Translations under genes and position numbers: made by a program | Shown: positions 30,901 to 38,399 of the stretch, one piece after another | Position numbering within the stretch: the stretch's first letter is position 1 | How the letters are laid out: each line of letters starts with the position of its first letter | Notes under the pieces: model-generated | Databases searched by the model: none | Seen by the model: only the letters and a program-made list of their open reading frames with translations | What the model was told of the DNA's origin: nothing | Assembly: GCA_942493245.1 (NCBI GenBank) | Contig: OW818685.1 | Span: forward strand, 4,588,001 to 4,652,000 | From: DAOPYU01 sp942493245 | GTDB taxonomy: Bacteria; Sumerlaeota; Sumerlaeia; UBA8349 | Length of the DNA stretch: 64,000 bases | Reading direction: 5' to 3'

Positions 30901-31271
30901 AGGTCGTGATGGGCCGCCAGCAGCGGATTCGTCGCCGCTTCCTCTTCCGTCACCGCCACGCGCAACTTGAAATGCTCGACCAGTTTTTCCGTCGCCACTT
31001 CATAATCCACGCCATGATACAAGGCCGTCAATCCGATGATGTCATGGGCCGTATGGGCCGGGCAGGGCGTGTACGAACAACGCCCCTTGCCCGTGCGCGG
31101 CTCGAACGTGTAGGTTCGAAAAATCTGTTCCTTATGGATCGGACAAAAACATCGGACCGACTTGCTCGTCTCTTGAATCGTGTCCGTCCGATAATCCAGA
31201 AATTTCAACACCTGCACGATGTCAAGCGCTTGAAACACTTTCTGAACGATGGCTTTGGAGAGTTCGCTCAT
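24912..31271 (-). CDS. Giant zinc finger-TPR-DnaA-type AAA+ ATPase fusion protein
   Basis: One uninterrupted frame of 2119 codons. Residues about 1-105 look like the N-terminal zinc-binding (CHC2) domain of DnaG primase: CPIH at 43-46, then GKGRCSYTPCPAH (Cys65, Cys70, His73), then DIIGLTALYHGVDYEVATEKL. Residues about 120-1860 are helical TPR-like repeats, including 145-residue super-repeats and a block of five 77-residue units. Residues 1869-2119 are DnaA domain III: YTFEHFVVGARNNFAHA, Walker A GDVGLGKT (1921-1928), Walker B LLIDD (1981-1985), sensor I MTSDRPP, RRLRSRFGAG, DIQPPDFETRMAIL and sensor II NVRDLKSALNQI. DnaA domain IV, the DNA-binding helix-turn-helix, is absent; the protein ends 35 residues after sensor II. 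All nucleotide-binding residues look intact. Upstream on the same strand are nadC and panB. Function unknown: it might tie initiator-like ATPase activity to a protein-binding scaffold. Confidence 0.93.
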   Translation of the reverse strand: MSELSKAIVQKVFQALDIVQVLKFLDYRTDTIQETSKSVRCFCPIHKEQIFRTYTFEPRTGKGRCSYTPCPAHTAHDIIGLTALYHGVDYEVATEKLVEHFKLRVAVTEEEAATNPLLAAHHDLENGKAEEAYQSFVAIVAEEPRNVEALQGLVKACAALGRVEERATLQLQLAELYTSKRMWEDAANTYALYLEHNLEDIPTRLRYAECLHHLERKTQMMDEMMRIAELFEKRQEWEKAFEIYKRVEIFRPGVIETQEAMEELLAKMGRTDEATVKILQRAEEYRKRDDMDKALDCYARVVELDPSRDDMRNLFIEGVLARTKPKREDMKQCLDLLDGFSASMGEGEPLAKCLERLLDRFPDNKSLHEKTLLCAERIEAAGFGQRALVIYEKLRACGFRPADLDGAIQRLLVQGGRGEEVIHRLEEQAEEYLSQGKLPEALSCYDQILKIAPERDDIRQKYLNAVLASPEVDEAIVNQCLQMVDSFTTGPTGDDVLGMLAKILQRFRDNAAMLDKALQTGKILESEGDIDKALEVYRLAAEAQPDLEEARLAIEKALIESGRKNEAIENVVMQAESHLRSGQIPEAMGLFAKALDMDPGRDDLRLRSIQGVLESPEAGEAVLAQSLALLEGFKDMAGTEAMTCLTNLLERFPRHAVLLNKAIQAGRMAQEGGDVPRALDMYRLVLSLDPAHGDANRALEEALLATGQIEEAVTHMLAQAEFFLAEGRLADAQGKFQSLLERVPEREDVVCLYLKAHLMNPKMGDAAIAQCLEAVGRLSAWESSPAVLKLIEQLHERFPNHMGVKRHLQDCCRAQDRAPEANGLALELAQAAFDTRDFGAATQWVDLLIEQGGSLRQAALKLKTEISKALGGTGAAVDAFLAAIEQHESKGMRTEVVAFYKTAIEMNPDSIELRLRNLRNFRILGRMEEYLEAARATMTLLTATEDHLGAQVALDELLGVFRQIEKEGMQADVTPLYAAAVQMRPDDVELHLLALRNLLAQDRTEAYFEMARETLTLLEGKVDAPDTLAAIEELLSAAESFEKVGLLMEVAPFYQTAILVSPENLPWRLRALRNLLTLGWTEAYLEVARGTLPLLEGEVGAPETPVAMAELLDAAESFEKQGLEAEVAPFYKTASLVSPDNLPWQLRRLRNLLALGRTEAYFDAAGETLALLEKKPGKPESKAAMAELLDAVEAFEKEDRRAEGVPFYATAVLVDPENLSWHLRRLRNLLALDLTDAYFEAVQEVVPLLERMSDLDAVLAALDELDAVVVDKPARLTQRCDYLLLRAKRLTEADRATEARDAALKAADLYYDAELTEKGVAILESLFENDPHDLGVKERLGDWYLSLERIEEALNCFRSLAQVYAENGSTDMQLDILLKIFEIAPGDLEVLGQLLTAHEGMGNTRDARETRLRMAEIFLSQGEFESALGSCREVLDGEPECQAAWELCLQIHEASGDQAAFHHDALQLLEIHLKAGASEEAEQLIERLEAFFPGDPRVVTLQVRILCEEGKWEEAVVLLKKTLEVCVEQKDYARSLRLLESVLGLNDSLDEELAQPWIDACCATGSVTEHWEEIGRLLKLAQRQKSLGDTVNALRQIIAAAPDFEPARAMQISLLEEGGLNRRAAEAIQDWAWFCRNAGRAAEALQHYEAALELLPDDVDLLGEMLAFRVEAGLNRGGADLALRLADLHEAAGLVAQAVWAVESGLRLESRRDDLRERALALDEVLACPALLKKRYSEICARYLQEAEWMNAQTVLVEAIRHFPMDLDLRWSLVNVLDHVGLEEEILAELLNIAEILAETSEFATALETVNKALEKRPGDVRAQAFYAEIQARMGEEQGAQDKFRGTSRRLREGGVESEPVAEEEEGELVFDSASMTILPVLQDYTFEHFVVGARNNFAHATARAIASNPGGDYNPLFLHGDVGLGKTHLIQAILIEIRSKKPDLRVLYTSTEEFINALIEAIQNNTIRKFRALYKSPDVLLIDDVHGLAEKERAQEEFFQIFNSLYQANRQIVMTSDRPPKDIAHLERRLRSRFGAGIIVDIQPPDFETRMAILRHEADVLEGVHIQNEVLRTLAQRVESNVRDLKSALNQIVARMRIAKQEPTPQMVEQVLEGMGKS
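27470..28640 (-). repeat. Tandem 231-bp repeats inside the TPR-DnaA gene
   Basis: A marker sequence (A-rich/GTTGCGCAG, encoding LRNLL) recurs at 27586, 27817, 28048, 28279 and 28510, exactly 231 bp apart. This gives 77-residue units (for example WRLRALRNLLTLGWTEAYLE) that differ by many substitutions but by no insertions or deletions. The block expanded by in-frame duplication of one TPR-pair unit. Confidence 0.88.
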
Positions 31272-31371
31272 ACATCCACACCCGATCTGCCAGAATCTGC
31301 CTCACGCCCGCGGAAACGATCCTTCCGGGACTGTCCCCCACTGACCATCCGCGGCCCTCGGCCAAACCGCC

Positions 31372-32292
31372 TCAACCGCGTCTGCCCACCTCTTGTTCAC
31401 CGGCCACATGCAGCGAAATATCCAGAGAGGGCGCGGAATGCGTCAACGCGCCCACCGAAAACCGATCCACCGGCAACGCGGCCAGGGTCTTCAGACGCCC
31501 CGGCGTCACCCCGCCGGTGATCTCCGTGCGAATCCGTCCCCCGATCTCTTTCAACGCCCGCCGCAACAACGCATGGGGCATGTTGTCGAGCAGGATCAGG
31601 TCCGCTCCCAAGGCCAGAATTTCACACACCTCGGCCAGCGTACGCGCCTCAACCGCCACCTCCAGGCGCGCCCGGCCCTTGCCTCGATTGTGTTCTCCAA
31701 CCCGTCGCAGGGCCTCTCCGACCCCTCCCGCCGCGTCAATATGGTTGTTCTTGATAAGATACATGTCGTAGAGCGCAAACCGGTGATTCGATCCACCCCC
31801 CGCGCGCACGGCCTGACGCTCCAGAATCCGCCACAGCGGGGTTGTTTTGCGCGTGTCCACCACCTCGGCCCGACTCCCCGCCTGACGCAGAATGTCCACA
31901 TACGCCCGCGTCAGGGTCGCCACGCCCGACAGGCGTTGCAGGAAGTTGAGCATCAACCGCTCCGCCGTCAGAATCGAGCGCATCGAACCACTCACCCGCG
32001 CCAGATCCTGCCCCGGCTCGATGCTCGCCCCGTCGGCCACCAGTGCCTCGAAACGCGCCCTGGGGTCCGCAAGCCGCAACACGTGACGCGCCACCGCCAG
32101 ACCGCATACCACGCCGCGCTGCTTGGCGAAAATCCGTCCCCGCCCCTTCTGCTCCGGTGGAATCGTCGCCTGCGACGTCACATCGCCCGGTCCGACATCC
32201 TCGGCCAGCGCCTGACGCAGCAGTTCACTCAACCCGGGTGTGATCTTCAAAGCCGGCAAATGCCCCCCGGCTTTCTCCTGCGTCTCGGTCAA
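31372..32292 (-). CDS. nadC: Nicotinate-nucleotide pyrophosphorylase (carboxylating)
   Basis: Quinolinate phosphoribosyltransferase of de novo NAD synthesis: quinolinate plus PRPP gives nicotinate mononucleotide, CO2 and PPi. The protein has 306 residues. Family signatures: EDVGPGDVTSQATIP, VVDTRKTTPLWRILERQAV, GGGSNHRFALYDMYLIKNNHI and GADLILLDNM. A TTG start at 32292 has GGGAGGTGGGAG immediately upstream. It lies 24 bp after panB, so the two cofactor genes form an operon that may run on into the TPR-DnaA gene 100 bp downstream. Confidence 0.96.
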   Translation of the reverse strand: MTETQEKAGGHLPALKITPGLSELLRQALAEDVGPGDVTSQATIPPEQKGRGRIFAKQRGVVCGLAVARHVLRLADPRARFEALVADGASIEPGQDLARVSGSMRSILTAERLMLNFLQRLSGVATLTRAYVDILRQAGSRAEVVDTRKTTPLWRILERQAVRAGGGSNHRFALYDMYLIKNNHIDAAGGVGEALRRVGEHNRGKGRARLEVAVEARTLAEVCEILALGADLILLDNMPHALLRRALKEIGGRIRTEITGGVTPGRLKTLAALPVDRFSVGALTHSAPSLDISLHVAGEQEVGRRG

Positions 32293-32316
32293 CTCCCACC
32301 TCCCAGAATTCCCGAC

Positions 32317-33141
32317 TCACGCGCCCGAATTGCGCGATCCGTAAGCATGTTCCCGGTCCGGATACTCTCCCGACCGCACTTCGCGCGCATAATCCCCAAC
32401 CGCGTCGCGAATCGCCTGCCCCACCTGCGCGTACTGCTTGACAAACCGGGGCAACTTCCCCGATGTCAACCCGATCAGATCTCCCAGGACCAGCACCTGA
32501 CCGTCGCACCCGCCCCCGGCGCCGATGCCGATCGTCGGAATGACCAGACTCCGGCTGATCTCCTCGCCCAGTTCCCACGGCATGCACTCCAGCACGATCG
32601 AGAAACATCCCGCTTCCTGCAGCGCCAGTGCGTCATCCCGCAAACGCTGCGCCGCATCCGGACGCTTGCCCTGCACCGAGTATCCCCCCAGAGCGTGGAT
32701 GGATTGCGGCGTCAGGCCGAGATGCCCCATCACGGGGATTCCCGCGCGGGTCAGCCGCTCGACGGTTGGCCCGATCTCGGCGCCCCCCTCGAGCTTCACC
32801 GCCTCCGCGCCGCCCTGCTGCACCAGGCGCGCACAGTTGCGCATGGCCTCTTCGACCGAACTTTTATACGTCATGAACGGCATATCGCTCACCAGCAGCG
32901 CGCGTTTCACCCCCCGCCGCACCGCCGCCGTGTGATGGACCATCTGGTCGAGCGTGACGGGAATCGTGTCCTGGAACCCCAGCGCCACATTTCCCAGACT
33001 GTCCCCCACCAGAACCACGTCCACCCCGGCCTCATCCGTCAACCGCCCGGAGGGGTAGTCGTAAGCCGTCACCATGACAATTTTTTCGCCCACCCGCTTG
33101 CGTTCCAGAAGCGAGTCGATCCGTACTTTTGTTCCCGACAT
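32317..33141 (-). CDS. panB: 3-methyl-2-oxobutanoate hydroxymethyltransferase
   Basis: First step of pantothenate (and so CoA) synthesis: ketoisovalerate to ketopantoate using methylene-tetrahydrofolate, in the cytoplasm. The protein has 274 residues. Signatures: KIVMVTAYDYPSGRLTDEAGVDVVLVGDSLGN at the start (split across residues 19-50), AVKLEGG, GIPVMGHLGLTPQS and IPTIGIGAGGGCDGQVLV. AGGTTGAG precedes the ATG. The first gene of the panB-nadC unit. No panC or panD nearby. Confidence 0.96.
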   Translation of the reverse strand: MSGTKVRIDSLLERKRVGEKIVMVTAYDYPSGRLTDEAGVDVVLVGDSLGNVALGFQDTIPVTLDQMVHHTAAVRRGVKRALLVSDMPFMTYKSSVEEAMRNCARLVQQGGAEAVKLEGGAEIGPTVERLTRAGIPVMGHLGLTPQSIHALGGYSVQGKRPDAAQRLRDDALALQEAGCFSIVLECMPWELGEEISRSLVIPTIGIGAGGGCDGQVLVLGDLIGLTSGKLPRFVKQYAQVGQAIRDAVGDYAREVRSGEYPDREHAYGSRNSGA

Positions 33142-33633
33142 GGCTCAACCTGTATGCCCAGCCGCCGCCCCACAGATCTCCCTCGAGTCGGGGAAAATCC
33201 CCCCCGCTCCCTCTGGAAAAAACCGGGTTTCTGCGACCATCCAAGATCGGAATACCCCCGAACCGAAATCCCCGGAATCCGCAGACCCGGCTCGATCAGC
33301 ATTCCCTATGGAAGGGAGTATCCCAAACTCATGCCTCAATGTAAATGGATTTTCTCGTCCAACTGCCCAATTTTCCGCTCTTTACAAGCCGTTTCCCCCG
33401 GAGGACCGATATCGGAAGATCCCTCGACAAGCCGTTATGGAGCAACGGTCCCGGCGACCGAAAACACACCGTCCCACCCCGCGATGGCACCGAAACCACC
33501 CGAAACAAAGAGACCCTCTTCCCCCCAATTTCTTTAAAAGGGAAACGGGATGAAACCTCGTTTTATTTCCGCATTTCCGGACGAAATTCCTGCAGGAAGC
33601 GAAACCCTTCAGAGAATCCGGGATTCTCCGTTG
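33142..33633. other. Non-coding gap upstream of panB
   Basis: 492 bp. It should hold the panB promoter on the minus strand. I see no gene, RNA fold or dispersed repeat of families A-C here; overlapping open frames lack start signals. Confidence 0.4.
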
Positions 33634-33834
33634 TCAACGGACCTTGTTGGCAAAACGCTTGCGCAAATCGGCCGCCTTGGCCTGCATCTTATTCCAATCC
33701 TGCTTGTAAAGAGGACACGGCTCGCGCAGCAGATAATGACGCTTTTCGGCATGGGAACAATACGGCTCCGGCTCGCCCACCTTTTTCAGGTAGAACACAC
33801 AATCGTCCAGCAGGCACTTCACTTTCGTCTCCAA
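33634..33834 (-). CDS. Small Cys-rich protein, putative metal-binding
   Basis: The protein has 66 residues with a regular pattern: CLLDDC (7-12), a short strand VFYLKK, then YCSHAEK (26-32) and CPLY (40-43). The spacing C-x4-C...C-x-H...C looks like a zinc knuckle or iron-sulphur site, followed by a helical basic tail. The start is TTG at 33834 with GAGGGGGT 6 bp upstream. I do not recognise the family by name. It stands alone, between panB (490 bp away) and a convergent methyltransferase gene. Confidence 0.55.
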   Translation of the reverse strand: METKVKCLLDDCVFYLKKVGEPEPYCSHAEKRHYLLREPCPLYKQDWNKMQAKAADLRKRFANKVR

Positions 33835-34063
33835 CTGATACCCCCTCGCTTTCTGCCAAACGGTTTTGACCGAGACCGTGTTTTCTCCCTCACCGTCAAC
33901 CCCATCAGTCTATCGCGATTCAACCGGATCTGGCAATGGCATTTCTTCTTCCCCTTTTCTTTGTGCCCGGGTCACTCTCCTGTGTACATTCCGCGCCCCC
34001 GTAGATTATAGTACCCGCAAGTGTTGGCAGTGACCTCGATTTCTTGAAAAACAGGCCTGAATC

Positions 34064-34912
34064 ATGGGGACAAACGAGAGGATTTCGTTCTTCAGACGCG
34101 CATTGCGGCGTTCTCTGTTCCGCCATCCCACCCTGCTGCGCTGGTGCGGCGCGATCGGCGAGGTGGCCCGCGAGGTCGAATGGGCACGCGCCTGTTCGCG
34201 TGTCCTGCGGACGTTGCCCCCGAACGGTCCTTATCCGGTTCTCCACGGCCCCTTCCAAGGACTCCTTTACCCTTCCCTGCAGGCGGTCGGCAGCGCCTCA
34301 CTGCCCAAAATCGTCGGTTCCTATGAGGCGGAACTCCACTCGCTCCTCGAACGCCTGTGTGAAACTCCTTACGAGACCCTCATTGATATCGGATCGGCGG
34401 AAGGGTATTACGCCGTGGGATTGGCCCTGCGTTTGAAACAAACCCAGGTGTTCGCTTTTGAAGGAAACCCGCAAGGGCGCGCCCTCTGTGGCGAGATGGC
34501 GCAAACAAACGGGGTCGCCGATCGGGTGGATTTGCGCGGCTGGTGCGATCCGGCCTCCCTGGCCGAACTGGTTGAAACCCGTAAAGCGGGACTGATTGTT
34601 TGCGACTGCGAGGGCGGGGAATACGACCTTCTGAAACCCGGACAGATCCCCCGCTTACGTCATTTCGACATTCTCATGGAATTGCACGAAATCCACCCGG
34701 ACGGCCCCACCGCCGCGCAAATCTTCCGCGAACGGTTCCAAGCCACCCACGACGCGGAATTTATCAACCTGCGCGGACGAAAAACCCTCGAACACCTCAC
34801 CCATATCCCGTTGACCGAGACGGAGACCCGTCTCGTCACGGAAGAAGCCCGGGGCGAAAGCGCCGGATGGCTGTTTCTATCGAGAAAAGACCGTTCCACT
34901 CCAGACGAGTGA
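34064..34912 (+). CDS. SAM-dependent methyltransferase, FkbM-like
   Basis: The protein has 282 residues. The SAM-binding motif I is LIDIGSAEGYYAVGLALR (about 107-124), followed by an acidic end of strand 2 (VFAFEGNP) and VCDCEGGEYDLL, the FkbM-type motif after the fourth strand. These enzymes methylate small molecules, glycans or peptides; no substrate is indicated here. The upstream ribosome-binding site is weak (CAGGCC). It is convergent with the pilin gene, with a 15-bp gap. Confidence 0.75.
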   Translation: MGTNERISFFRRALRRSLFRHPTLLRWCGAIGEVAREVEWARACSRVLRTLPPNGPYPVLHGPFQGLLYPSLQAVGSASLPKIVGSYEAELHSLLERLCETPYETLIDIGSAEGYYAVGLALRLKQTQVFAFEGNPQGRALCGEMAQTNGVADRVDLRGWCDPASLAELVETRKAGLIVCDCEGGEYDLLKPGQIPRLRHFDILMELHEIHPDGPTAAQIFRERFQATHDAEFINLRGRKTLEHLTHIPLTETETRLVTEEARGESAGWLFLSRKDRSTPDE

Positions 34913-34927
34913 CACCCCCCAGATCAA

Positions 34928-35611
34928 TCAATTCCCCCCCATTACAAACCGCGCCGCCGGAGCGGCGAGGCCGTCCGGTGAGCCACCGGCACGGAAAATT
35001 TCCCCGACGCTCGAGGTTCCATTCGTCGGGTCGTACACAAAGTGGGCGAACCGGTCGAGGTCCTGGATGTTCTCCGACTTGACGAAGGTTCCCGAGACCG
35101 GCCCTTCGAGGTTGTCCCGAACGCCGTTCGGGCCGTGGCAGAACAGCATGAACCAGCCGATGCGCAGTTGCTCGTCCTCTCCACTGCGGGGAGAAATGAT
35201 CTCTCCCGTGTCCGTATCGGCGTTCAACACCCCCACTTTATTGAATCCGTAATACCGGTATGTCGGAATCTGGCGCACGTTGAAATCCTCGAAGGACGCC
35301 TGTTTCGTAAACGGGTCTCGAAGGCGCGGTTCCACCAAATACGTAATCGGCGTGCTCAACTGGCCGAGATACTTCAGCGTGCCGTTGATTTCCGACTGGG
35401 GATAGGTCCCGTTGTCCAGCATGTATTCTTCGAGCGCCATGGAAAGCGTCCGCAGGTCCGACCGCGCCACCGCCACCTTCGAGCGGGTCTGAGCCTCGCG
35501 AAAATTCGGCAACGCAATCGCGGCCAGAATCGAAATGATCGCCACCACGATCAACAATTCAATCAAAGTGAACGCCCGTTTTTTCCTTGTTCCGCGGTTG
35601 CCAAACGCCAT
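34928..35611 (-). CDS. Type IV pilin/pseudopilin with C-terminal TNGT motif
   Basis: The protein has 227 residues from ATG 35611, chosen because GGGGGGTGA precedes it; the frame is open 15 codons further. A basic leader ends in KKRA, then FTLIELLIVVAIISILAA, the class III prepilin helix, with Glu5 present. It is cleaved and N-methylated by a prepilin peptidase not found in this window. The ALPNFREAQTRSKVAVARSDLRTL continuation is typical of pilins in Sumerlaeota/Hydrogenedentota-type genomes. The C-terminal region has VYDPTNGTSSVGEIF, matched in the pilin at 63282. It lies 16 bp after the SDR gene. Confidence 0.88.
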   Translation of the reverse strand: MAFGNRGTRKKRAFTLIELLIVVAIISILAAIALPNFREAQTRSKVAVARSDLRTLSMALEEYMLDNGTYPQSEINGTLKYLGQLSTPITYLVEPRLRDPFTKQASFEDFNVRQIPTYRYYGFNKVGVLNADTDTGEIISPRSGEDEQLRIGWFMLFCHGPNGVRDNLEGPVSGTFVKSENIQDLDRFAHFVYDPTNGTSSVGEIFRAGGSPDGLAAPAARFVMGGN

Positions 35612-35627
35612 CCGTGTCACCCCCCTT

Positions 35628-36374
35628 TTACGGGTGTTGAACGATACGTCCTCCATCCACCGCCAGAAAAGCCCCTGTAATAAAATCCGAACCCTCGATC
35701 AGAAACACACACGCCGCCGCCACATCCTCCGGCGTCCCCACCCGGCCCAGCGCGCTGCAACGAGCGGAACGCTCCCGCAAATCGTCCGAAGCCGACTCCG
35801 GCAACAGAACCGGACCCGGTCCCACGGCATTCACCCGAACCGCCGGCGCCAGTTCCTGAGCCAACCCCCGCGTCAGACTCACCAGCGCGCCTTTCGTGAC
35901 TCCATACGGCACAAAACGCGACGCAGGATAGTCCGCCGTGGCGTCCGCCACGTTCACAATCACCCCCGAGCCGCGCGCCACCATGCCCCGCGCCACCGCC
36001 CGGCAAAACCACGCCGGACCTCGCAGGTTCACCGCAAACAAATTGTCCCACTGCTCGCGCGTCATGTCGAGAAACGGCATCGCGGGAAAGACCGACGCGT
36101 TGTTGACCAGCACGTCAATCCGTCCACAGGCGGCCTCGGCCTCGACCACCAGCTGATCAATCGCCTCGGTGTCCGCCTGATCGCACGCCAGCGCCAGCGC
36201 CTCGCGTCCACCACTCAAACGCGTACACTCCGCCGCCACGTCCAACGCCTCGGCCTCGGACGAATGGTAATGGACAATGACCCGAGCGGCGCGCCGCGCC
36301 AGTTCCAGCGCAATCGCCCGCCCCACGCGCCGCGCCGCGCCCGTCACCAGGCAAACCTTGTCGCGCAGATCCAT
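35628..36374 (-). CDS. Short-chain dehydrogenase/reductase
   Basis: The protein has 248 residues. NADP-binding TGAARRVGRAIA near the N-terminus, NNASVFP (strand 4), a Ser in NVADAT position variant, and the catalytic YxxxK in PYGVTKGAL. The TGAARRVG and NNASVFP forms are typical of the pteridine reductase/FolM and FabG-like branches. It could reduce a pterin or a 3-oxoacyl-ACP; the sequence does not decide. The end SGDFITGAFLAVDGG-type tail (FITGAFLAVDGGRI) is standard. GGCGGAGAAGCA precedes the ATG. Lies between serS and the pilin on the same strand. Confidence 0.88.
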   Translation of the reverse strand: MDLRDKVCLVTGAARRVGRAIALELARRAARVIVHYHSSEAEALDVAAECTRLSGGREALALACDQADTEAIDQLVVEAEAACGRIDVLVNNASVFPAMPFLDMTREQWDNLFAVNLRGPAWFCRAVARGMVARGSGVIVNVADATADYPASRFVPYGVTKGALVSLTRGLAQELAPAVRVNAVGPGPVLLPESASDDLRERSARCSALGRVGTPEDVAAACVFLIEGSDFITGAFLAVDGGRIVQHP

Positions 36375-36470
36375 TGCTTCTCCGCCTCGACGACTTCTCT
36401 CAGACGAACCACGACAACCGTCCTCTATTAGACTTCATTTCGTGGCTGATCTTTGCTCAAAAAAAAACAC

Positions 36471-37742
36471 TTACCCGATTTTCTGACACCCCATGTACGG
36501 CCACAACGGCTCCGGCAACGCAATCGTCCCGTCCGCCTGTTGGCCGCACTCCATCAACGCGATCATCAACCGCGGCAGCGCCACCCCCGACGCGTTCAGC
36601 GTGTGAGCGAACTCCGGTTTAGAACCCGCCTCGCGACGGAACCGAATCCCCGCGCGCCGCGCCTGAAAGTCTTCGAAGTTCGAACAGGAACTCACTTCCA
36701 GATAACGATCCATCCCCGGCGCCCACACTTCGAGGTCGTAGCACTTCGCCGCCGCAAAACTCATGTCCCCCGAGCAAAGCGACAAGATCCGGTAGCACAG
36801 ACCCAGCGAACGCAGCACCGCTTCGGCATGGCCCCGCAGGAGTTCGATTTCCTGATACGAATTCTCGGGCAGCACCGTCCGCACCATCTCGACCTTGTCG
36901 AACTGATGCACGCGACTCATGCCGCGCGTTTCTTTCCCCGCCGCGCCCGCCTCGCGCCGGAAACAGGGGGAATAGCACACGTACGTCCTGGGCAACTCGG
37001 CGCCGCTCAGGATCTCCCCCGCGTGAAAGTTCGTCACCGGAACCTCGGCCGTCGGGATCAGGAACAGATCGTCCTCGGTCACGTGGTACATGTCCTCTTC
37101 CATCTTCGGCAGCTGGCCCGTCCCCGTCATCGTCGCGCGATTCACCAGGTACGGCACCCGCGCTTCGGTGTAGCCATGCTGTTCGACGTGCAAGTCGAGC
37201 ATATAACTGATCAGCGCCCGCTGCAACTTGGCGCCCTGGCCTTTGAGCACCATGAAACCGCTTCCCGAAATCCGCGCGCCCCGCTCCAGGTCCAGAATAT
37301 CGAGCGCCGCGCCCAGATCCCAATGCGCCTTCGGTTCGAAATCGAAGACCGGTTTCTGCCCCCAGTCGCCCACGAGGACATTGTCCTCTTCGCTGCGCCC
37401 CACCGGAGCCGACTCGTGCGGCAGATTGGGCAACCGCATCAACAGGCCCAGCAAATCCTCGTTCGCCTGTTTCAATTCGTCGTCCAACCGCTTGATCTCA
37501 TCCCCGACGACCCGCATGCGCTCCTTGATCGGTTCGGCGTCGCCACCGTCCTTCAGGATCTTGCCCACCTGTTTCGACGCCTCGTTGCGCTCCTTTTTGA
37601 GCACCTCGGTCTGAAACGTGCAATCGCGCCGCTTGGCGTCGAGTTCGAGCACCCGATCCACCTCGGCGGGATTGATCCCCTTGGCCGCAAACCCCCTGGC
37701 CACTCGTTCAGGTTCGCTTCGAAACAACTGGATATCGAGCAT
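36471..37742 (-). CDS. serS: Seryl-tRNA synthetase
   Basis: Charges tRNA-Ser in the cytoplasm. The protein has 424 residues from ATG 37742 (MLDIQLFR), the normal length; the frame is open upstream to 38138 but through repeats. The N-terminal coiled coil (about 30-105) binds the tRNA arm. Class II motifs: motif 2 in CFRREAGAAGKETRGMSRVHQF and motif 3 in NASGVALPRLMIALMECGQ, each partly quoted, are intact, and the C-terminus reads LPEPLWPYMG. AAGGAAAGGACG precedes the start. It leads a serS-SDR-pilin unit on the minus strand. Confidence 0.97.
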   Translation of the reverse strand: MLDIQLFRSEPERVARGFAAKGINPAEVDRVLELDAKRRDCTFQTEVLKKERNEASKQVGKILKDGGDAEPIKERMRVVGDEIKRLDDELKQANEDLLGLLMRLPNLPHESAPVGRSEEDNVLVGDWGQKPVFDFEPKAHWDLGAALDILDLERGARISGSGFMVLKGQGAKLQRALISYMLDLHVEQHGYTEARVPYLVNRATMTGTGQLPKMEEDMYHVTEDDLFLIPTAEVPVTNFHAGEILSGAELPRTYVCYSPCFRREAGAAGKETRGMSRVHQFDKVEMVRTVLPENSYQEIELLRGHAEAVLRSLGLCYRILSLCSGDMSFAAAKCYDLEVWAPGMDRYLEVSSCSNFEDFQARRAGIRFRREAGSKPEFAHTLNASGVALPRLMIALMECGQQADGTIALPEPLWPYMGCQKIG

Positions 37743-37763
37743 TCTACCGTCGTCCTTTCCTTC

Positions 37764-37836
37764 TGAAAACCGCTGTTGAAACGGTGATTCTATCGTTTTC
37801 CCTTGTTGGCGGGCGGAACGCCCTCCCTCGTTTATG
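37764..37836 (-). repeat. Family A dispersed repeat, partial copy (A4)
   Basis: Reverse orientation. TCTGAAAACCGCTGTTGA (about 37762) and a degenerate core hairpin GGCGGGCG-GAA-CGCCCTCC (37808-37826). It lies directly upstream of serS. Confidence 0.7.
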
Positions 37837-38015
37837 CACCCGGAAGACGAACCGGCGCAGGTACCCGCGCCTCTTTCGACAGCAGTCGGGAGCCTTCTTT
37901 TTAGCGTCCCGGTCCCTAAAATACAACAAAAACAACACTGTTTATCCTCGGATCGGAAAAGAAGACCGGACAGAAATGGACGGGGCGGATGGAATGGAAG
38001 AGAGGGTTTCAACCA

Positions 38016-38246
38016 AAAATCGCACTTGAGCGCCAACGGCGCGGGTTTATACCAGCCTGGGGCAAGCGCAGCGTCGCCCCAGGACAGGTGTCCCTTTTTC
38101 TGATAAGGGCTGAAGGCCCGAATTATGAAAAGGGACAAACGGCTGAATAGAGCGGGCTTTCAGCCCTTGCGGGAATAAACCCATCGGTTTTCCTGGGGCG
38201 ATGCCCCAGGCTGGTATACGATCGCGCCGTTGGCGCTTTTCCCCGG
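38016..38246. repeat. Family B dispersed repeat, inverted pair (B2)
   Basis: A full reverse-orientation copy (38016-38149) is followed head-to-head by a partial forward copy (38150-38246). Shared segments with 16073-16213: GCGCCAACGGCGC, the CCTGGGGC...GCCCCAGG hairpin, AAGGGCTGAAGGCCCGAA and AGGGACA. With A4 it accounts for most of the 37743-38473 gap, in which no gene is visible. Confidence 0.8.
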
Positions 38247-38399
38247 ATTTATCTATCTTCCGACATCTTTCTTCTCTTCCCGGAACTCACCCTCCGGGTG
38301 TCTTGCGTCCCCCTGATTCCAGACGACTTGTTCGCGTAACTGCGGTTCAATGTTTCTTCGGTTTCTTCCTGTTCCGTTCTCGGATTTCACGGCCAGACA

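Noticed and set aside
24912..31271. Long antisense open frames over the TPR-DnaA gene (for example 26856-29165)
   Set aside because: Products are Gln/Arg/His-rich low-complexity sequences, as expected from reverse reading of Glu/Leu/Ala-rich helices.
33074..33553. Plus-strand open frame of 159 codons upstream of panB
   Set aside because: No ribosome-binding site, no conserved residues and Pro/Arg-rich composition; it also overlaps panB.
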